A stretch of DNA of 64,000 bases from Luteibacter sp. (GCF_009912395.1 NZ_WNDO01000003.1:124001-188000); one strand, 5' to 3'; positions 1 to 11,710 are shown, numbered from the stretch's first letter. Notes: a model not told the origin generated them from the letters alone. Made by a program: numbers and translations.

Positions 1-887
1 AAGTCGACTGGCAATACACGCTCATGATGCTGCTGGGCATCTTCCCGATGTTCAGCTATCTCGTGCTGACGCCGATCAGCAACTATTTCGGCGGCGCCGA
101 CGCCTCGCCGGGCGACGAGTCACTGCTGGGCATCGTGCACCTGATCCCGGCACTGAAGGACCATCCGCTGGTCCTTTTCATCGTCTATTACGCGATCTAC
201 GACCTCGTCTATTACTGGATGCACCGCCTGCAGCACGCGTTGCCGTGGTGGTGGGCCCTGCACAGCATGCACCACAGCACGCGACAGATGAGCTGCTGGG
301 CGAACGATCGCGGCAGCCTCGTCGACGGCTTCCTGCAATCGATGGTGCTGGCCGGCGTCGGCCTGATCATCGGTGTAGCGCCCACGGAATTCGCGTGGCT
401 GATGCTGCTGGGCGAACTGGTGCAGAACTTCTCGCACGCCAATGTCCGCGTCCGTTTCGGACCGGTGTTCGACCGCCTGCTGGTCTCGCCGAAGTTCCAT
501 CGTCTGCATCACATGCTGGTGGATCCGGATCGCCCCGATCTGCACAACTGCAATTTCGGCCAGGTCTTCTCCATCTGGGACGTGGTCTTCGGCACCGCGC
601 TCTATAACGAGCCCATCCGCCCCACCGGCGTGGGTGATCCGATGGTGGACGCGGACAACGACAAGGGCCTGGTGGGCCTGCACTGGGCCGCCTTCCGCCG
701 GTTCTGGGGCGCGGTCACCAGCAAGGCTGGCTGGAAGCTCGGCGACGTCGCCTTCGGCGAGGATTACCGCCCGATCCCGGTGAGCGAGATCGACCTGCAC
801 GCGCTTGAGGCCGGGCATGGGGTGAGGCGCAAGTCGGACATCGTGACCGAAGCGCCGGTCCTGCAGGCGGAACAAGCCACCCCGTAG
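1..887 (+). CDS. Fatty acid hydroxylase / sterol desaturase family membrane protein (5' partial)
   Basis: Di-iron membrane oxygenase of the fatty acid hydroxylase superfamily; the substrate cannot be told from sequence. Counting from the Met codon at 24, the histidine clusters are HRLQH (67-71), HSMHH (80-84), FSHANVR (H138) and HRLHH (159-163) with H174, which together form the family's di-iron site. Hydrophobic segments flank the first cluster. The frame stays open to the left edge, and the N-terminal membrane part is short for the family, so the true start is probably outside the window. The TAG stop (885-887) is the TAG of the GTAG-REP element that follows directly. Confidence 0.85.
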   Translation, partial: VDWQYTLMMLLGIFPMFSYLVLTPISNYFGGADASPGDESLLGIVHLIPALKDHPLVLFIVYYAIYDLVYYWMHRLQHALPWWWALHSMHHSTRQMSCWANDRGSLVDGFLQSMVLAGVGLIIGVAPTEFAWLMLLGELVQNFSHANVRVRFGPVFDRLLVSPKFHRLHHMLVDPDRPDLHNCNFGQVFSIWDVVFGTALYNEPIRPTGVGDPMVDADNDKGLVGLHWAAFRRFWGAVTSKAGWKLGDVAFGEDYRPIPVSEIDLHALEAGHGVRRKSDIVTEAPVLQAEQATP

Positions 888-949
888 GAGCGCGCTTGCG
901 CGCGATCCAGGCCGCCGCCAGTCCCATCGCGCGCAAGCGCGCTCCTACA
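884..949. repeat. GTAG-REP inverted pair
   Basis: One arm begins GTAGGAGCGCGCTTGCGCGC and its reverse complement closes the element, with about 19 bases between. It belongs to the family of ten complete copies in this window, starts inside the stop codon of the hydroxylase gene, and can form a long hairpin. GTAG-type REPs are known to be moved by RAYT transposases; none is encoded here. Confidence 0.92.
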
Positions 950-1008
950 GGTGTGATCGTCGCGTCGTAGCGCGCGATGGGGCGGGTGACACGGCTACAA
1001 TCCGCGCC

Positions 1009-2211
1009 ATGGCCATCCAGAACCCCACCCGTAAAGCCCTTCCCATCGAAGTCCGCGGCAGCGCCGCCCAGCCGCTCGGCATGAGCGCGACGCAGTTCCT
1101 GCGCGATTACTGGCAGAAGCGTCCGCTGCTCATCCGCAACGCATTCCCCGACTTCGAGGCCCCGATCGAACCGAACGATCTCGCCGGCCTCGCCTGCGAG
1201 GAGGGCGTGCTCGCCCGCCTGATCGTCCATGACGAAAAGCGCGACCGCTGGACGGTGAAGAATGGCCCGTTCGACGAGGCCACCTTCGGCAAGACCCCCA
1301 AGCGCGACTGGACCCTCCTGGTGCAGGACGTCGACAAATGGGACGCCGACGTGGCCGCCCTGCTCGACAGCTTCGCGTTCCTGCCCACCTGGCGCGTGGA
1401 CGACATCATGATCTCCTACGCCGAGGACGGCGGCGGCGTGGGTGCGCACGTCGACCAGTACGACGTCTTCCTGTTGCAGGGCCTGGGCCAACGCCACTGG
1501 GCCATCAGCAACGATCCGGATGCCCCACTCGACTTCCGCGACGACGTGGAACTGAAGCAGCTGAAGACCTTCGAGCCCACCCACGAATGGCTGCTCGAGC
1601 CGGGCGACATGCTCTACCTGCCCCCGGGAGTGCCCCACGACGGCGTGGCCATCGGCGACTGCATGACCCTCTCACTCGGCATGCGCGCGCCCTCGCAGGC
1701 CGAACTGACCGGCGACCTCGCCGACTTCCTCGCCGAGCGCATGCCCGAGGAACTGCGCTACACCGACCCCGACCTCGCCCCGGCCAAGCGCGCCGGCGAG
1801 ATCGATTCGGCCGCGCTCAACCGCGTGCGCCAGGCCGTGCCCTTCGCCAGCGCGCTCGACCGCGACCTGCTGGCCGACTGGTTCGGCCGTTTCATCACCC
1901 GCTACCGCAACGCCCAGGACGCCGTCGCCCCGCCGAAGGCCACCACGGCGGCCGCGCTGGACAAATCCCTGGAAGGCGGCGCCAGCTTCGTCCGCCACCC
2001 GTATGCCCGGATCGCCTGGATACGCGGCAAGAAGGACGCCACGCTCTATGTGAGCGGCCATGCCTACGAATGCCCGGTGGACCTGGCCGAGCGCCTGGCC
2101 GGCGAACGCGACCTCGCCTTCGACGCCCTGCTCCCGGCCGCCGCACGGACCGTCCTGCTTGCCCTGGTAAACGACGGCCACCTCGCCGTCCGCAAGGGTC
2201 GCCGCCGGTGA
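1009..2211 (+). CDS. roxA: 50S ribosomal protein L16 arginine 3-hydroxylase (ribosomal oxygenase, JmjC/cupin)
   Basis: Fe(II)/2-oxoglutarate-dependent oxygenase that hydroxylates an arginine of ribosomal protein L16 in its best known relative, E. coli YcfD/RoxA. The 400 residues are close to the YcfD length. The metal triad is visible as H147-x-D149 in GAHVDQYDVF and H210 in LPPGVPHDG, inside the JmjC cupin barrel (about 100-220), followed by the helical dimerisation and winged-helix parts typical of ROX proteins. The ATG at 1009 precedes an N-terminus matching the family. Its TGA overlaps the GTG start of the next gene, so the two are translationally coupled. Confidence 0.92.
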   Translation: MAIQNPTRKALPIEVRGSAAQPLGMSATQFLRDYWQKRPLLIRNAFPDFEAPIEPNDLAGLACEEGVLARLIVHDEKRDRWTVKNGPFDEATFGKTPKRDWTLLVQDVDKWDADVAALLDSFAFLPTWRVDDIMISYAEDGGGVGAHVDQYDVFLLQGLGQRHWAISNDPDAPLDFRDDVELKQLKTFEPTHEWLLEPGDMLYLPPGVPHDGVAIGDCMTLSLGMRAPSQAELTGDLADFLAERMPEELRYTDPDLAPAKRAGEIDSAALNRVRQAVPFASALDRDLLADWFGRFITRYRNAQDAVAPPKATTAAALDKSLEGGASFVRHPYARIAWIRGKKDATLYVSGHAYECPVDLAERLAGERDLAFDALLPAAARTVLLALVNDGHLAVRKGRRR

Positions 2212-2702
2212 CCGAGCCGGCGGACACGCGCCTCTCGGCCGGGGATCGCACCGGCCTGGAAGCCGCCCATGTCCGCCTGCTCGCCGGGGCCCGGCACCGG
2301 GCTTGCCTTTACCTGCCGGTACTCGAACCCGGCATGCTCGAAAGCGAGGCGGCGCTGGCCGAACTGCGTCGCCTCGCGACGAGCGGCCGGCAGGCCCGTA
2401 TCCGCCTGCTGACCCACGACGCCAACCGCGCCCATCGCGACGGCCACCGCCTGCTCGCCCTCGCCCAGCGCCTGCCTACGGCGATCGGCATTCGCGTGCC
2501 TACCGACGAAACCCACCTGCGCTACGGATCGGCCTTTGTCACCGACGAGGCCAGTGCGTTTCTGTTCAGGAGCGTGGCCACCCGCTACGAGGCCGAAGGC
2601 GACCTCGACCGCCCCGGTGAGACCTCTCGCCTGACGGCGTATTTCGACGAAGTCTGGGAGCGGGCCGAGCCAGCGTGGGAGATAAGACCACTCGGTATTT
2701 GA
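2208..2702 (+). CDS. Small protein of unknown function coupled to roxA (PLD-like/DUF7931-like)
   Basis: A 164-residue protein starting at a GTG that overlaps the roxA stop codon (GTGA). The stretch around RIRLLTHDANRAHRDGHRLL followed by a YxSAFVTDEASAFLFRS strand and the ending FDEVWERAEPAWEIRPL resembles small proteins found beside roxA in Xanthomonadales, and the C-terminal part of some GNAT fusion proteins, with a phospholipase-D-like fold. That family link is from memory and only moderately sure. No signal peptide or membrane segment is seen. Coupling to roxA suggests a role near ribosome modification, which is inference. Confidence 0.65.
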   Translation: MTEPADTRLSAGDRTGLEAAHVRLLAGARHRACLYLPVLEPGMLESEAALAELRRLATSGRQARIRLLTHDANRAHRDGHRLLALAQRLPTAIGIRVPTDETHLRYGSAFVTDEASAFLFRSVATRYEAEGDLDRPGETSRLTAYFDEVWERAEPAWEIRPLGI

Positions 2703-2727
2703 CCTTCGTCGAATATCCGCAAATGGG

Positions 2728-2758
2728 TTGGCGCGCCGCAGCAGGCCGGGGCTATAAT
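2728..2758 (+). promoter_or_regulatory. Putative sigma70 promoter of the suc operon
   Basis: A perfect -10 hexamer TATAAT (2753-2758) lies 19 bases after TTGGCG (2728-2733), predicting a start near 2766 and a leader of about 70 nt. The spacing is slightly long. The leader holds a 7-bp stem CGCGGGG/CCCCGCG (2776-2805) and a competing GGGGA/TCCCC stem. Confidence 0.5.
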
Positions 2759-2837
2759 TAACGGATTCTTAGTGCCGCGGGGACCGTCCCCACATGTACC
2801 CCGCGACAACCCGCCCTTCCCGTGTGCCGGTGGTGAC

Positions 2838-5687
2838 GTGAGCGCAAACCTGATCCGCGAGTTTTCCGAATCTTCCCAACTCGCCGGCGGAAACGCCGAT
2901 TACGTAGAGCAAGTCTACGAAGCCTGGCTAGCCGATTCCGGCTCGGTCACGGCCGAATGGGATGCCTATTTCAAGTCCTTCAAGGGCCGTGAGGCGGGCG
3001 ACGTTCCGCACTCCGAAGCCATTGCCCGCATCGAGGCCGCGCAGAAACAGCGCCGGACCGCCGGTGCCGCCGTGGCCGGCCCGGTCGACGACGCGTATGC
3101 GCGCAAGCAGGCCGGCGTGCTTCGCCTGCTCACCGCCTACCGTTCGCGCGGCCACCTGGGCGCCCAGCTCGATCCGCTCGGCCTGACCCAGCCCGACGTG
3201 GACGCCCCCGATCTCGGCCTCGCCTTCCACGGCCTGTCCGACGCCGATCTCGACACCGAGTTCGACGCCGGCACCTTCGCCGGTGGCGGCAAGCGCCTGA
3301 AGCTGCGCGACCTGCTCGCGACGCTCAAGAAGATCTACGCCGGCACCGTCGACGCCGAGTTCATGTACATCTCCGACTACGAGCAGCGCTCGTGGATCTA
3401 CTCGCGCCTGGAAAAGGCCGCGGGCAATCCCGGCCTGCAGAAGACCGAAAAGGTCCGCGTGCTCGAGGCGCTCACCGCGGCCGAAGGCCTCGAGCGTTAC
3501 CTGCACACCAAGTACGTCGGCCAGAAGCGCTTCTCGCTCGAGGGTGGCGACAGCCTGATCCCGATGGTCGACGACGTCGTCCGCGCCGCCGGCGACAACG
3601 GCGTCAAGGAAGTCGTGATCGGCATGGCCCACCGCGGCCGCCTCAACGTGCTGGTCAACATCCTCGGCAAGGCCCCCTCGCAGCTCTTCAACGAGTTCGA
3701 AGGCAAGTTCGAGCACGACGACAGCCCGATCCACACGGGCGACGTGAAGTACCACATGGGCTTCTCCGCCGACGTCAAGACGCCCAACGGCGGCGTGCAC
3801 GTCGCGCTGGCGTTCAACCCGTCGCACCTGGAGATCGTCAACCCCGTGGTGGCCGGCTCGGTGCATGCGCGCCAGTGCCGTCGCCGCGACACCGCCCGCG
3901 AGAAGTCGCTGGCCGTGCTGATCCACGGTGACGCCGCCTTCGCAGGCCAGGGCGTCAACATGGAGCTCCTGCAGATGTCGCAGGCCCGTGGCTTCGCCAT
4001 CGGCGGCACGCTGCACCTGGTGGTCAACAACCAGGTCGGCTTCACCACGTCCAAGCGCGAAGACTCCCGTTCCACGCTGTACTGCACCGACCTGGCCAAG
4101 ATGGTCAACGCGCCGGTCTTCCACGTGAACGGCGACGACCCGGAAGCCGTGATCCAGGTCACCCGCCTGACCTACGAGTTCCGCAAGCAGTTCAAGAAGG
4201 ACGTGGTCATCGACCTCGTCTGCTACCGCCGCCACGGCCACAACGAGGCCGACGAGCCGGCAGCCACGCAGCCGCTCATGTACCAGGTGATCCGCAAGCG
4301 CCCCACCACGCGCGACCTCTACGCGCAGGCGCTGGTCAAGGAATCCGCCATCGGTGCCGACGACGGCCAGAAGATGCTCGACGATTACCGCGGCCGCCTC
4401 GAAAAGGGCGCCTCGCTGATCGCCATCGACCCGAACCCGCAGCGTGACATCGCCGTCGACTGGGCCCGCTTCCAGGGCAACAAGCTGTCGATGGAAGTGA
4501 ACACGGGCGTGTCCCGCGAGGTCATGGGCAAGGTGCTCGACACCCTGCTGAACATCCCGTCCAACGTCACCCTGCACGCGCGCGTCGCCAAGATCTACGA
4601 CGACCGTCGCAAGATGGCCTCGGGCGAGCTGCCGGGCGACTGGGGCTTCGCCGAGAACCTCGCCTACGGCACGCTCATCGCCGAAGGCAACGACCTGCGC
4701 GTCGTAGGCCAGGACGCCGGCCGTGGCACGTTCTTCCACCGCCATGCGGTGCTGCACGACCAGAACAGCGACGACACTTACATGCCGTTGCAGAAGATCC
4801 GCGAGGGCGCGCGCGTCGACGTCATCGACTCACTGCTCTCCGAAGAAGCCGTCATGGCCTTCGAATACGGCGAAGCCACCACCTCGCCCGACCAGCTCAC
4901 GATCTGGGAAGGCCAGTTCGGCGACTTCGCCAACGGCGCCCAGGTGGTGATCGACCAGTTCATCAGCTCCGGCGAAGCGAAGTGGGACCGCCTCTGCGGC
5001 CTCGCCCTCTTCCTGCCGCATGGCTACGAAGGCCAGGGCCCGGAGCACTCCTCCGCGCGCCTCGAGCGCTTCCTGCAGCTGTGCGCGCTCGACAACATGC
5101 AGGTCTGCGTGCCGACCACCCCGGCCCAGGCGTTCCACATGATTCGCCGCCAGCAGGTGCGCCCGGTGCGCAAGCCGCTGATCGTGATGACGCCGAAGTC
5201 GCTGCTCCGCCACAAGCTGGCCGTGTCCTCGCTCGACGAGCTGGCCAACGGCAAGTTCCAGCTGGTGATCGGCGAACATCGCGACGTGGCCGCCAAGAAG
5301 GTCAAGCGTGTCGTGCTCTGCTCGGGCAAGGTCTACTACGACCTGCTGGAAGACGCCGAGAAGCGCGGCCTCAACGACGTGGCCATCGTCCGCGTCGAGC
5401 AGCTCTACCCGTTCCCGCGCCCCGAAGTCACTGCCGAGCTCGAGAAGTACCCCGCCGCGAAGGAAGTGGTGTGGTGCCAGGAAGAGCCGATGAACCAGGG
5501 CGCCTGGTTCCAGATCCGCCACCACCTGCAGGCCTGCATCAACGCGAAGCAGAGCCTGTCGTACGCAGGTCGCAACCGCTCGCCGTCGCCGGCTGCGGGC
5601 CACCTCAACACCCATATCGCCGAACAGACGGCGCTCGTCGAGCAGGCGCTCGTCGCGCCGGTCGGCACCGATCACGCAGCGGAGTAA
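2838..5687 (+). CDS. sucA: 2-oxoglutarate dehydrogenase E1 component
   Basis: Thiamine-diphosphate-dependent E1 of the 2-oxoglutarate dehydrogenase complex; it decarboxylates 2-oxoglutarate and passes succinyl to the E2 lipoyl arm in the TCA cycle. The N-terminus ([20 protein letters not shown]) is the usual E2/E3-contact segment. [32 protein letters not shown] (ThDP/Mg GD motif) and [11 protein letters not shown] are diagnostic. The GTG at 2838 gives 949 residues, matching the family; an in-frame GTG at 2772 would add 22 residues from the structured leader and is less likely. It is followed after 7 bases by sucB. Confidence 0.95.
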   Translation: MSANLIREFSESSQLAGGNADYVEQVYEAWLADSGSVTAEWDAYFKSFKGREAGDVPHSEAIARIEAAQKQRRTAGAAVAGPVDDAYARKQAGVLRLLTAYRSRGHLGAQLDPLGLTQPDVDAPDLGLAFHGLSDADLDTEFDAGTFAGGGKRLKLRDLLATLKKIYAGTVDAEFMYISDYEQRSWIYSRLEKAAGNPGLQKTEKVRVLEALTAAEGLERYLHTKYVGQKRFSLEGGDSLIPMVDDVVRAAGDNGVKEVVIGMAHRGRLNVLVNILGKAPSQLFNEFEGKFEHDDSPIHTGDVKYHMGFSADVKTPNGGVHVALAFNPSHLEIVNPVVAGSVHARQCRRRDTAREKSLAVLIHGDAAFAGQGVNMELLQMSQARGFAIGGTLHLVVNNQVGFTTSKREDSRSTLYCTDLAKMVNAPVFHVNGDDPEAVIQVTRLTYEFRKQFKKDVVIDLVCYRRHGHNEADEPAATQPLMYQVIRKRPTTRDLYAQALVKESAIGADDGQKMLDDYRGRLEKGASLIAIDPNPQRDIAVDWARFQGNKLSMEVNTGVSREVMGKVLDTLLNIPSNVTLHARVAKIYDDRRKMASGELPGDWGFAENLAYGTLIAEGNDLRVVGQDAGRGTFFHRHAVLHDQNSDDTYMPLQKIREGARVDVIDSLLSEEAVMAFEYGEATTSPDQLTIWEGQFGDFANGAQVVIDQFISSGEAKWDRLCGLALFLPHGYEGQGPEHSSARLERFLQLCALDNMQVCVPTTPAQAFHMIRRQQVRPVRKPLIVMTPKSLLRHKLAVSSLDELANGKFQLVIGEHRDVAAKKVKRVVLCSGKVYYDLLEDAEKRGLNDVAIVRVEQLYPFPRPEVTAELEKYPAAKEVVWCQEEPMNQGAWFQIRHHLQACINAKQSLSYAGRNRSPSPAAGHLNTHIAEQTALVEQALVAPVGTDHAAE

Positions 5688-5694
5688 GACAAGC

Positions 5695-6930
5695 ATGTCC
5701 ATCGAAGTCAAAGTACCGGTCCTGCCCGAGTCGGTCTCCGACGCGCTCATCGCCACTTGGCACAAGAAGGCCGGTGACGCCGTCAAGCGCGACGAAAACC
5801 TGCTCGACCTGGAAACCGACAAGGTCGTCCTCGAAGTTCCGGCCCCGGTCGACGGCGTGCTCAAGGAAATCAAGTTCGCAGAAGGTTCCACGGTCACCAG
5901 CAGCCAGGTCATCGCCGTGATCGAGGAAGGCGCTGCCGCCGCACCTCCGGTCAAGACTCCTGAGCCCATCGATACCTCGGTGGCCGAAAAGGGTTCTAAG
6001 CCGACGCCGCCGGTTCATACTCCGGCCCCGATTGACCTTTCTCAGACCAAGGCCGTCGACGAGCTCTCCCCCGCCGGCCGCCGCGTCGCCGTGGAAGAAA
6101 ACATCGATCCGTCCAAGGTCGCCGGCACTGGCCGCGATGGCCGCGTGACCAAGGAAGACCTGGTCAACGCCTCGAAGGGCGGTTCCGCCCCGGCCGCCGC
6201 CGCTCCCGCCGCCAAGCCCACCCCGGGTTCGCGTCCGGAAGAGCGCGTGCCGATGACCCGCATCCGCACCCGCATCGCCGAGCGCCTGATGCAGTCAAAG
6301 AACTCGATCGCGATGCTCACCTCGTTCAACGAAGTGAACCTCGCCGAGGTCGTGAAGCTGCGCAAGAGCCTGGGCGAGCAGTTCGAGAAGAGCAACGGCG
6401 TCAAGCTGGGCTTCATGAGCTTCTTCGTGAAGGCCGCCACCGAAGCCCTCAAGCGCTACCCGGTCATCAACGCCTCGGTCGATGGCAGCGACATCATCTA
6501 TCACGGCTACCAGGACATCTCGATCGCCGTGTCGACCGACAAGGGCCTGGTCACGCCGGTGTTGCGCGACGTGCAGGACATGTCGTTCGCCGACGTCGAG
6601 AAGGGCATCCTCGGTTACGCCAAGAAGGCCCGTGACGGCAAGCTCGGCCTGGATGACCTCCAGGGCGGCACCTTCACCATCACCAACGGCGGCACCTTCG
6701 GTTCGCTGCTCTCCACCCCCATCGTGAACCCGCCGCAGAGCGCCATCCTCGGCATGCACACGATCAAGGAGCGCCCGGTCGTCGAGAACGGCCAGGTGGT
6801 GGCCGCCCCGATGATGTACATCGCGCTGTCCTACGACCACCGCATCATCGACGGCCGCGACGCCGTGCTGTTCCTGGTCGACATCAAGAACCAGCTCGAA
6901 AACCCGCAGCGCATGCTGCTCGGCCTGTAA
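5695..6930 (+). CDS. sucB: Dihydrolipoyllysine-residue succinyltransferase (E2 of 2-oxoglutarate dehydrogenase)
   Basis: E2 core of the 2-oxoglutarate dehydrogenase complex; transfers succinyl from lipoate to CoA. The 411 residues show one lipoyl domain with the lipoylated K43 in ETDKVVLE, a Pro/Thr-rich linker, the peripheral subunit-binding domain ([19 protein letters not shown], about 120-155), a second Ala/Pro linker, and the acyltransferase domain ending in [15 protein letters not shown] with the catalytic His and Asp. The linker carries a degenerate internal repeat, VKTPEPID and VHTPAPID. It is co-transcribed with sucA; a hairpin follows the stop. Confidence 0.95.
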   Translation: MSIEVKVPVLPESVSDALIATWHKKAGDAVKRDENLLDLETDKVVLEVPAPVDGVLKEIKFAEGSTVTSSQVIAVIEEGAAAAPPVKTPEPIDTSVAEKGSKPTPPVHTPAPIDLSQTKAVDELSPAGRRVAVEENIDPSKVAGTGRDGRVTKEDLVNASKGGSAPAAAAPAAKPTPGSRPEERVPMTRIRTRIAERLMQSKNSIAMLTSFNEVNLAEVVKLRKSLGEQFEKSNGVKLGFMSFFVKAATEALKRYPVINASVDGSDIIYHGYQDISIAVSTDKGLVTPVLRDVQDMSFADVEKGILGYAKKARDGKLGLDDLQGGTFTITNGGTFGSLLSTPIVNPPQSAILGMHTIKERPVVENGQVVAAPMMYIALSYDHRIIDGRDAVLFLVDIKNQLENPQRMLLGL

Positions 6931-6953
6931 TGGCCGGTTGAAGGCCTATGTGA

Positions 6954-8468
<1,515 letters not shown>

Positions 8469-8482
8469 TCGCCCTGTTGGCA

Positions 8483-8516
8483 AAAGCCCGTCCATGCGCA
8501 AGCATGGGCGGGCTTT
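8483..8516 (+). terminator. Rho-independent terminator after lpdA
   Basis: Long near-perfect stem AAAGCCCGtCCATGC / GCATGGgCGGGCTTT around a GCAA loop, ending in TTTGTCGTTTT. It closes the suc operon. Confidence 0.8.
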
Positions 8517-8542
8517 GTCGTTTTCGGGGACGCGATGGTGTC

Positions 8543-8592
8543 TTTGTAGGAGCGCGCTTGCGCGCGATCGCGCGCAAGCGCGCTCCTACAAA
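8543..8592. repeat. GTAG-REP pair collapsed into a perfect 50-bp palindrome
   Basis: Two GTAG-REP arms meet head to head with no loop, so the whole 50 bases read identically on both strands, from TTTGTAGGAG to CTCCTACAAA. It lies between the lpdA terminator and the LOG gene, 20 bases before its start. Confidence 0.92.
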
Positions 8593-8612
8593 CACATCGA
8601 GAGGTCCCGACC

Positions 8613-9212
8613 ATGCGCAACATCCAATCCCTCTGCGTCTACTGCGGTTCCAGCAGCGGCTCGCATCCGGCCTATGTCGAGGCCGCGACGGCCTTCGGCA
8701 CGCGGCTCGCGAAGGAAGGCATCGCCCTCGTTTACGGCGGTGGCAAGGTCGGCCTGATGGGCACGGTGGCCGATGCCGTGCTCGCCGCCGGCGGTCGCGT
8801 GATCGGCGTGATCCCGCGTCAGTTGGTCGAGAAGGAAGTCGCCCATCCCGGCCTCACCGAGATGCACGTCGTCGAGACGATGCACCAGCGCAAGACGCGC
8901 ATGTACGAGCTGTCCGAGGCCTTCGTCGCCCTGCCCGGCGGCTTCGGCACCATGGACGAGATGTTCGAGATGCTCACCTGGGCGCAGCTCGGCCTGCATA
9001 CCTATCCCTGCGCCTACCTCGACGTGCGCGGCTTCTATAGCCAGTTGGCAGCCACCATGGACCACATGGTCGGCGAGGGCTTCGTCAAGAAGATCCAGCG
9101 CGACCAAGTCTGGTTCGGCGAAAGCATCGACGCCCTCTTCGATTGGATGAAGCACTACGAGTCCACGTACACCCCGAAGTGGATCACGCCGAGCGCCGTC
9201 GACAGCCAGTGA
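8613..9212 (+). CDS. LOG family protein (TIGR00730; cytokinin riboside 5'-monophosphate phosphoribohydrolase type)
   Basis: Nucleoside-5'-monophosphate phosphoribohydrolase family; characterised members release the base (including cytokinins) from the nucleotide, though bacterial roles are often in nucleotide clean-up. The 199 residues show the Rossmann start VYCGSSSGSHPAYVEAA, the nucleotide motif GGGKVGLMG and the signature PGGFGTMDEMFEMLTW, whose Arg/Glu residues are catalytic in LOG enzymes. Full length. The next gene follows after 8 bases on the same strand. Confidence 0.9.
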   Translation: MRNIQSLCVYCGSSSGSHPAYVEAATAFGTRLAKEGIALVYGGGKVGLMGTVADAVLAAGGRVIGVIPRQLVEKEVAHPGLTEMHVVETMHQRKTRMYELSEAFVALPGGFGTMDEMFEMLTWAQLGLHTYPCAYLDVRGFYSQLAATMDHMVGEGFVKKIQRDQVWFGESIDALFDWMKHYESTYTPKWITPSAVDSQ

Positions 9213-9220
9213 GGCGTCCC

Positions 9221-10213
9221 ATGCAGCCGTTCCGTGCGTTTCGCATCCACCAGGACGACGCCGGCCACCGCGCCGGCATCGAGACCATCGCCCTCGACGA
9301 CTTGACGGCCGGCGAGGTGGTCATCCGCGCCGAATGGTCGTCGGTGAACTACAAAGACGCCCTCGCAGGGACGGGCAAGGGCCGCATTCTTCGCCGCTTC
9401 CCGCTCAACGGCGGCATTGATGTCGCAGGCGTGGTGGCGGCCTCCACGTCGCCCGCGTTCCGCGAAGGCGACAGGGTGCTTGCCACCGGCTGTGGCCTGT
9501 CCGAGACGCTGGACGGCGGCTATGCCGACTACGTGCGCCTGCCTGCCTCGGCGGTAGTCGCCCTACCCGACACGCTGACCACGCGCGAGGCGATGATCAT
9601 CGGCACCGCCGGCTACACGGCGGCCCTGGCGCTGCTGCGCATGACGGACAACCGGCAGACACCCACCAAGGGCCCGATTGCGATCACCGGCGCCACGGGT
9701 GGCGTCGGCATGCTGGGCATCGACATCTTCAGCGGTGCCGGGTACGAGGTGCACGCCATCAGCGGCAAGCGCGATCGCTTCGATACCTTGCGCCAACTCG
9801 GCGCAAGCACCTGCGTGGATCGCCACGAACTGGCCTTCGGCGACAAACCGCTGGAATCGGCGCGCTACGGCGGCCTGCTGGACAACGTCGGCGGCCGTAC
9901 GCTCGCCGGCTTGCTGCCTTGTATCGTGCCCTATGGCAACGCCGCCATCTGCGGCAATGCGGGCGGTCCGGAGCTATCCACCACCGTGCTGCCCTTCATC
10001 CTTCGCGGCGTCGGCCTGCTGGGCGTGGCCTCGGCCGGCAGTCCGCGCGATATTCGCGAGGAGGTCTGGCGCCGTCTTGCGGGTGATTGGCGGCCGCGCC
10101 ATCTCGACACCATCTGCACGCGGGACGTCGGTCTGGACGAGGTCCATGGCGTTTTCGACACCATGCTGGCGGGTGAATCCTTCGGCCGGACGGTGGTGCG
10201 GATCGCCCCCTAG
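9221..10213 (+). CDS. acuI: YhdH/AcuI family quinone oxidoreductase (acrylyl-CoA reductase type)
   Basis: Zinc-free medium-chain dehydrogenase/reductase; AcuI enzymes reduce acrylyl-CoA to propionyl-CoA with NADPH. Motifs: EWSSVNYKDALAGTGKG near the N-terminus, the GTAGYTAALALLRM segment, the nucleotide-binding GATGGVGMLGIDI, and DNVGGRTLAGLLPC. The ATG at 9221 gives 330 residues, the family length; upstream in-frame codons lie within the LOG gene. It is probably co-transcribed with LOG. The exact physiological substrate here is inferred from family only. Confidence 0.87.
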   Translation: MQPFRAFRIHQDDAGHRAGIETIALDDLTAGEVVIRAEWSSVNYKDALAGTGKGRILRRFPLNGGIDVAGVVAASTSPAFREGDRVLATGCGLSETLDGGYADYVRLPASAVVALPDTLTTREAMIIGTAGYTAALALLRMTDNRQTPTKGPIAITGATGGVGMLGIDIFSGAGYEVHAISGKRDRFDTLRQLGASTCVDRHELAFGDKPLESARYGGLLDNVGGRTLAGLLPCIVPYGNAAICGNAGGPELSTTVLPFILRGVGLLGVASAGSPRDIREEVWRRLAGDWRPRHLDTICTRDVGLDEVHGVFDTMLAGESFGRTVVRIAP

Positions 10214-10341
10214 GAGATTCCGACATTGCGACGTCGGCCGCGGCCGGTAGAATGGCCTCGCCGGAAGCGCATCGCGTGACGGGTTTTCGTCACCATGGCT
10301 AAAGATAAGAACACATCGGGCACTGTCCCGGGGGAAAGTGA

Positions 10342-10707
10342 ATGGCTCGTATCCTGATCGTCGACGATTCGCCGTCGCAGTTGCTGGGCATCAAGCGCAT
10401 CGTTGAAAAGCTGGGCCATGAGGCCATCACGGCGGAAGACGGCGCCCAGGGCGTCGAGGTCGCCAAGCGCGAACTGCCCGACCTCATCCTGATGGACGTG
10501 GTCATGCCCAACCTCAACGGTTTCCAGGCCACCCGCACCATCGCCAAGGAAGAAACCACCAAGCACATCCCGATCATCCTGGTCACCACGAAGGACCAGG
10601 ACACCGACAAGGTATGGGGCCTGCGCCAAGGCGCGAAGGACTACGTGACCAAGCCGATCAAGGAAGACGAGCTGGTGAAGGCGCTGAAGGCGCACTTGCC
10701 CGCCTGA
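10342..10707 (+). CDS. pilH: PilH-like single-domain response regulator
   Basis: A stand-alone CheY-type receiver (121 residues) with the acidic pair D8/D9, phospho-acceptor D52 in LILMDVVMP, T82/T83 and K104 in TKPIKEDEL. The sequence is close to PilH, which tunes type IV pilus twitching through the Pil-Chp pathway. The usual partner pilG is not next to it, so the gene appears detached from its cluster. A 6-bp hairpin (GTGACG/CGTCAC, 10277-10294) lies upstream. It could be another CheY-like regulator, but the PilH match is good. Confidence 0.8.
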   Translation: MARILIVDDSPSQLLGIKRIVEKLGHEAITAEDGAQGVEVAKRELPDLILMDVVMPNLNGFQATRTIAKEETTKHIPIILVTTKDQDTDKVWGLRQGAKDYVTKPIKEDELVKALKAHLPA

Positions 10708-10722
10708 ACCCGACATACCGTT

Positions 10723-10789
10723 GTAGGAGCGCGCTTGCGCGCGATGCGGGTCGCGGCGAGCACCCATCGCGCGCAAGCGCGTTCCTACA
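10723..10789. repeat. GTAG-REP inverted pair
   Basis: Standard two-arm element between the convergent pilH and cbpA genes. The right arm carries one change (GCGTTCCTAC in place of GCGCTCCTAC). It ends 6 bases from the cbpA stop and may act as a bidirectional transcript end. Confidence 0.9.
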
Positions 10790-10795
10790 GATCAG

Positions 10796-11710
10796 TCAGC
10801 GCCTCGGATCGAAATCCTCGAACGCGTCCTGGAACTCCGCGTAGGCGGCCTGTTCCTCATGCGTCTCGGGTACCGGCACCCGAATCTCTAGAACGACGAT
10901 CTGGTCGCCCGGCTCCGAGCCCGGCAGGCCACGCCCCTTCAGGCGCAGCTTGCGGCCCGACTGCGTGCCTGCGGGGATGCGCAGGTCCACATGCCCACCG
11001 AGGGTCGGCACGGGCACCGTGGCGCCCAGGGCCGCCTCCCAGGGCGAAATCGGCAAGGTATGCGTCACCGTGCGGCCTTCCAGCCGGAAGCGCGCGTCGT
11101 CGCGGATGGCGATCTCCAGCAACAGGTCGCCCGAGGGGCCGCCACCGGCACCCGGGTGCCCCTGCCCGCCCAGGCGGATCGTCTGGCCAGAGGTGATACC
11201 CGCGGGGATCTTCACCTCGAGCACACGCTCGCCGCCCGACGAATCGTTCAGCACCACCCGCGTCTTGCCGCCGTTGTAGGCGGTCTGCAGGTCGGTCTCG
11301 ATCTTGGCCTGGATATCACGGCCCCGGCGCGCCTGCGCCTGCTGCTGACCCCGTCCACGCGCACCGCCACCGCCGAACAGGCTTTCGAAGAAGTCACTGA
11401 AATCACCGTTGCCCCGGCCACCCATGTCGCCGAAATCGAAACCGCCATCCTGGCCCCAGCCCGGCGGCGGCCGGAACTGTTCGCCCTGGCGATAGCCGCC
11501 GGCGCGGAACTGGTCGTAGGCACGACGTTTTTCGGGATCCTTCAAGGCCTCGTTGGCCTCGTTGACCGCCTTGAATTTTTCCTCGGCACCCAGCTCCTTG
11601 TTCTTGTCCGGATGGTATTTACGGGCAAGCTTGCGATACGCCGCCTTGATGTCGGCGTCGCTGGCGTCGGGCTTGACCCCGAGGGTCTCGTAGTAATCCT
11701 TGAACTCCAC
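10796..11710 (-). CDS. cbpA: DnaJ-class co-chaperone / curved DNA-binding protein
   Basis: J-domain protein that stimulates DnaK and, in CbpA, also binds curved DNA. The J domain (1-70, HPD at 33-35) is followed by a Gly/Phe-rich linker with [20 protein letters not shown], then two C-terminal substrate-binding beta domains, ending in a short dimerisation tail. The cysteine zinc-finger repeats of DnaJ are absent, so this is CbpA rather than DnaJ. At 304 residues it is full length. It lies downstream of the hsp20 gene, separated by a terminator hairpin, forming a stress-related pair. Confidence 0.9.
   Translation of the reverse strand: MEFKDYYETLGVKPDASDADIKAAYRKLARKYHPDKNKELGAEEKFKAVNEANEALKDPEKRRAYDQFRAGGYRQGEQFRPPPGWGQDGGFDFGDMGGRGNGDFSDFFESLFGGGGARGRGQQQAQARRGRDIQAKIETDLQTAYNGGKTRVVLNDSSGGERVLEVKIPAGITSGQTIRLGGQGHPGAGGGPSGDLLLEIAIRDDARFRLEGRTVTHTLPISPWEAALGATVPVPTLGGHVDLRIPAGTQSGRKLRLKGRGLPGSEPGDQIVVLEIRVPVPETHEEQAAYAEFQDAFEDFDPRR

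Noticed and set aside
2928..4757. 609-codon open frame opposite sucA
   Set aside because: High-GC shadow of a clear gene; no ribosome-binding site and no domain.
10342..10707. Chemotaxis CheY
   Set aside because: Sequence and length fit PilH better and no chemotaxis genes are near.
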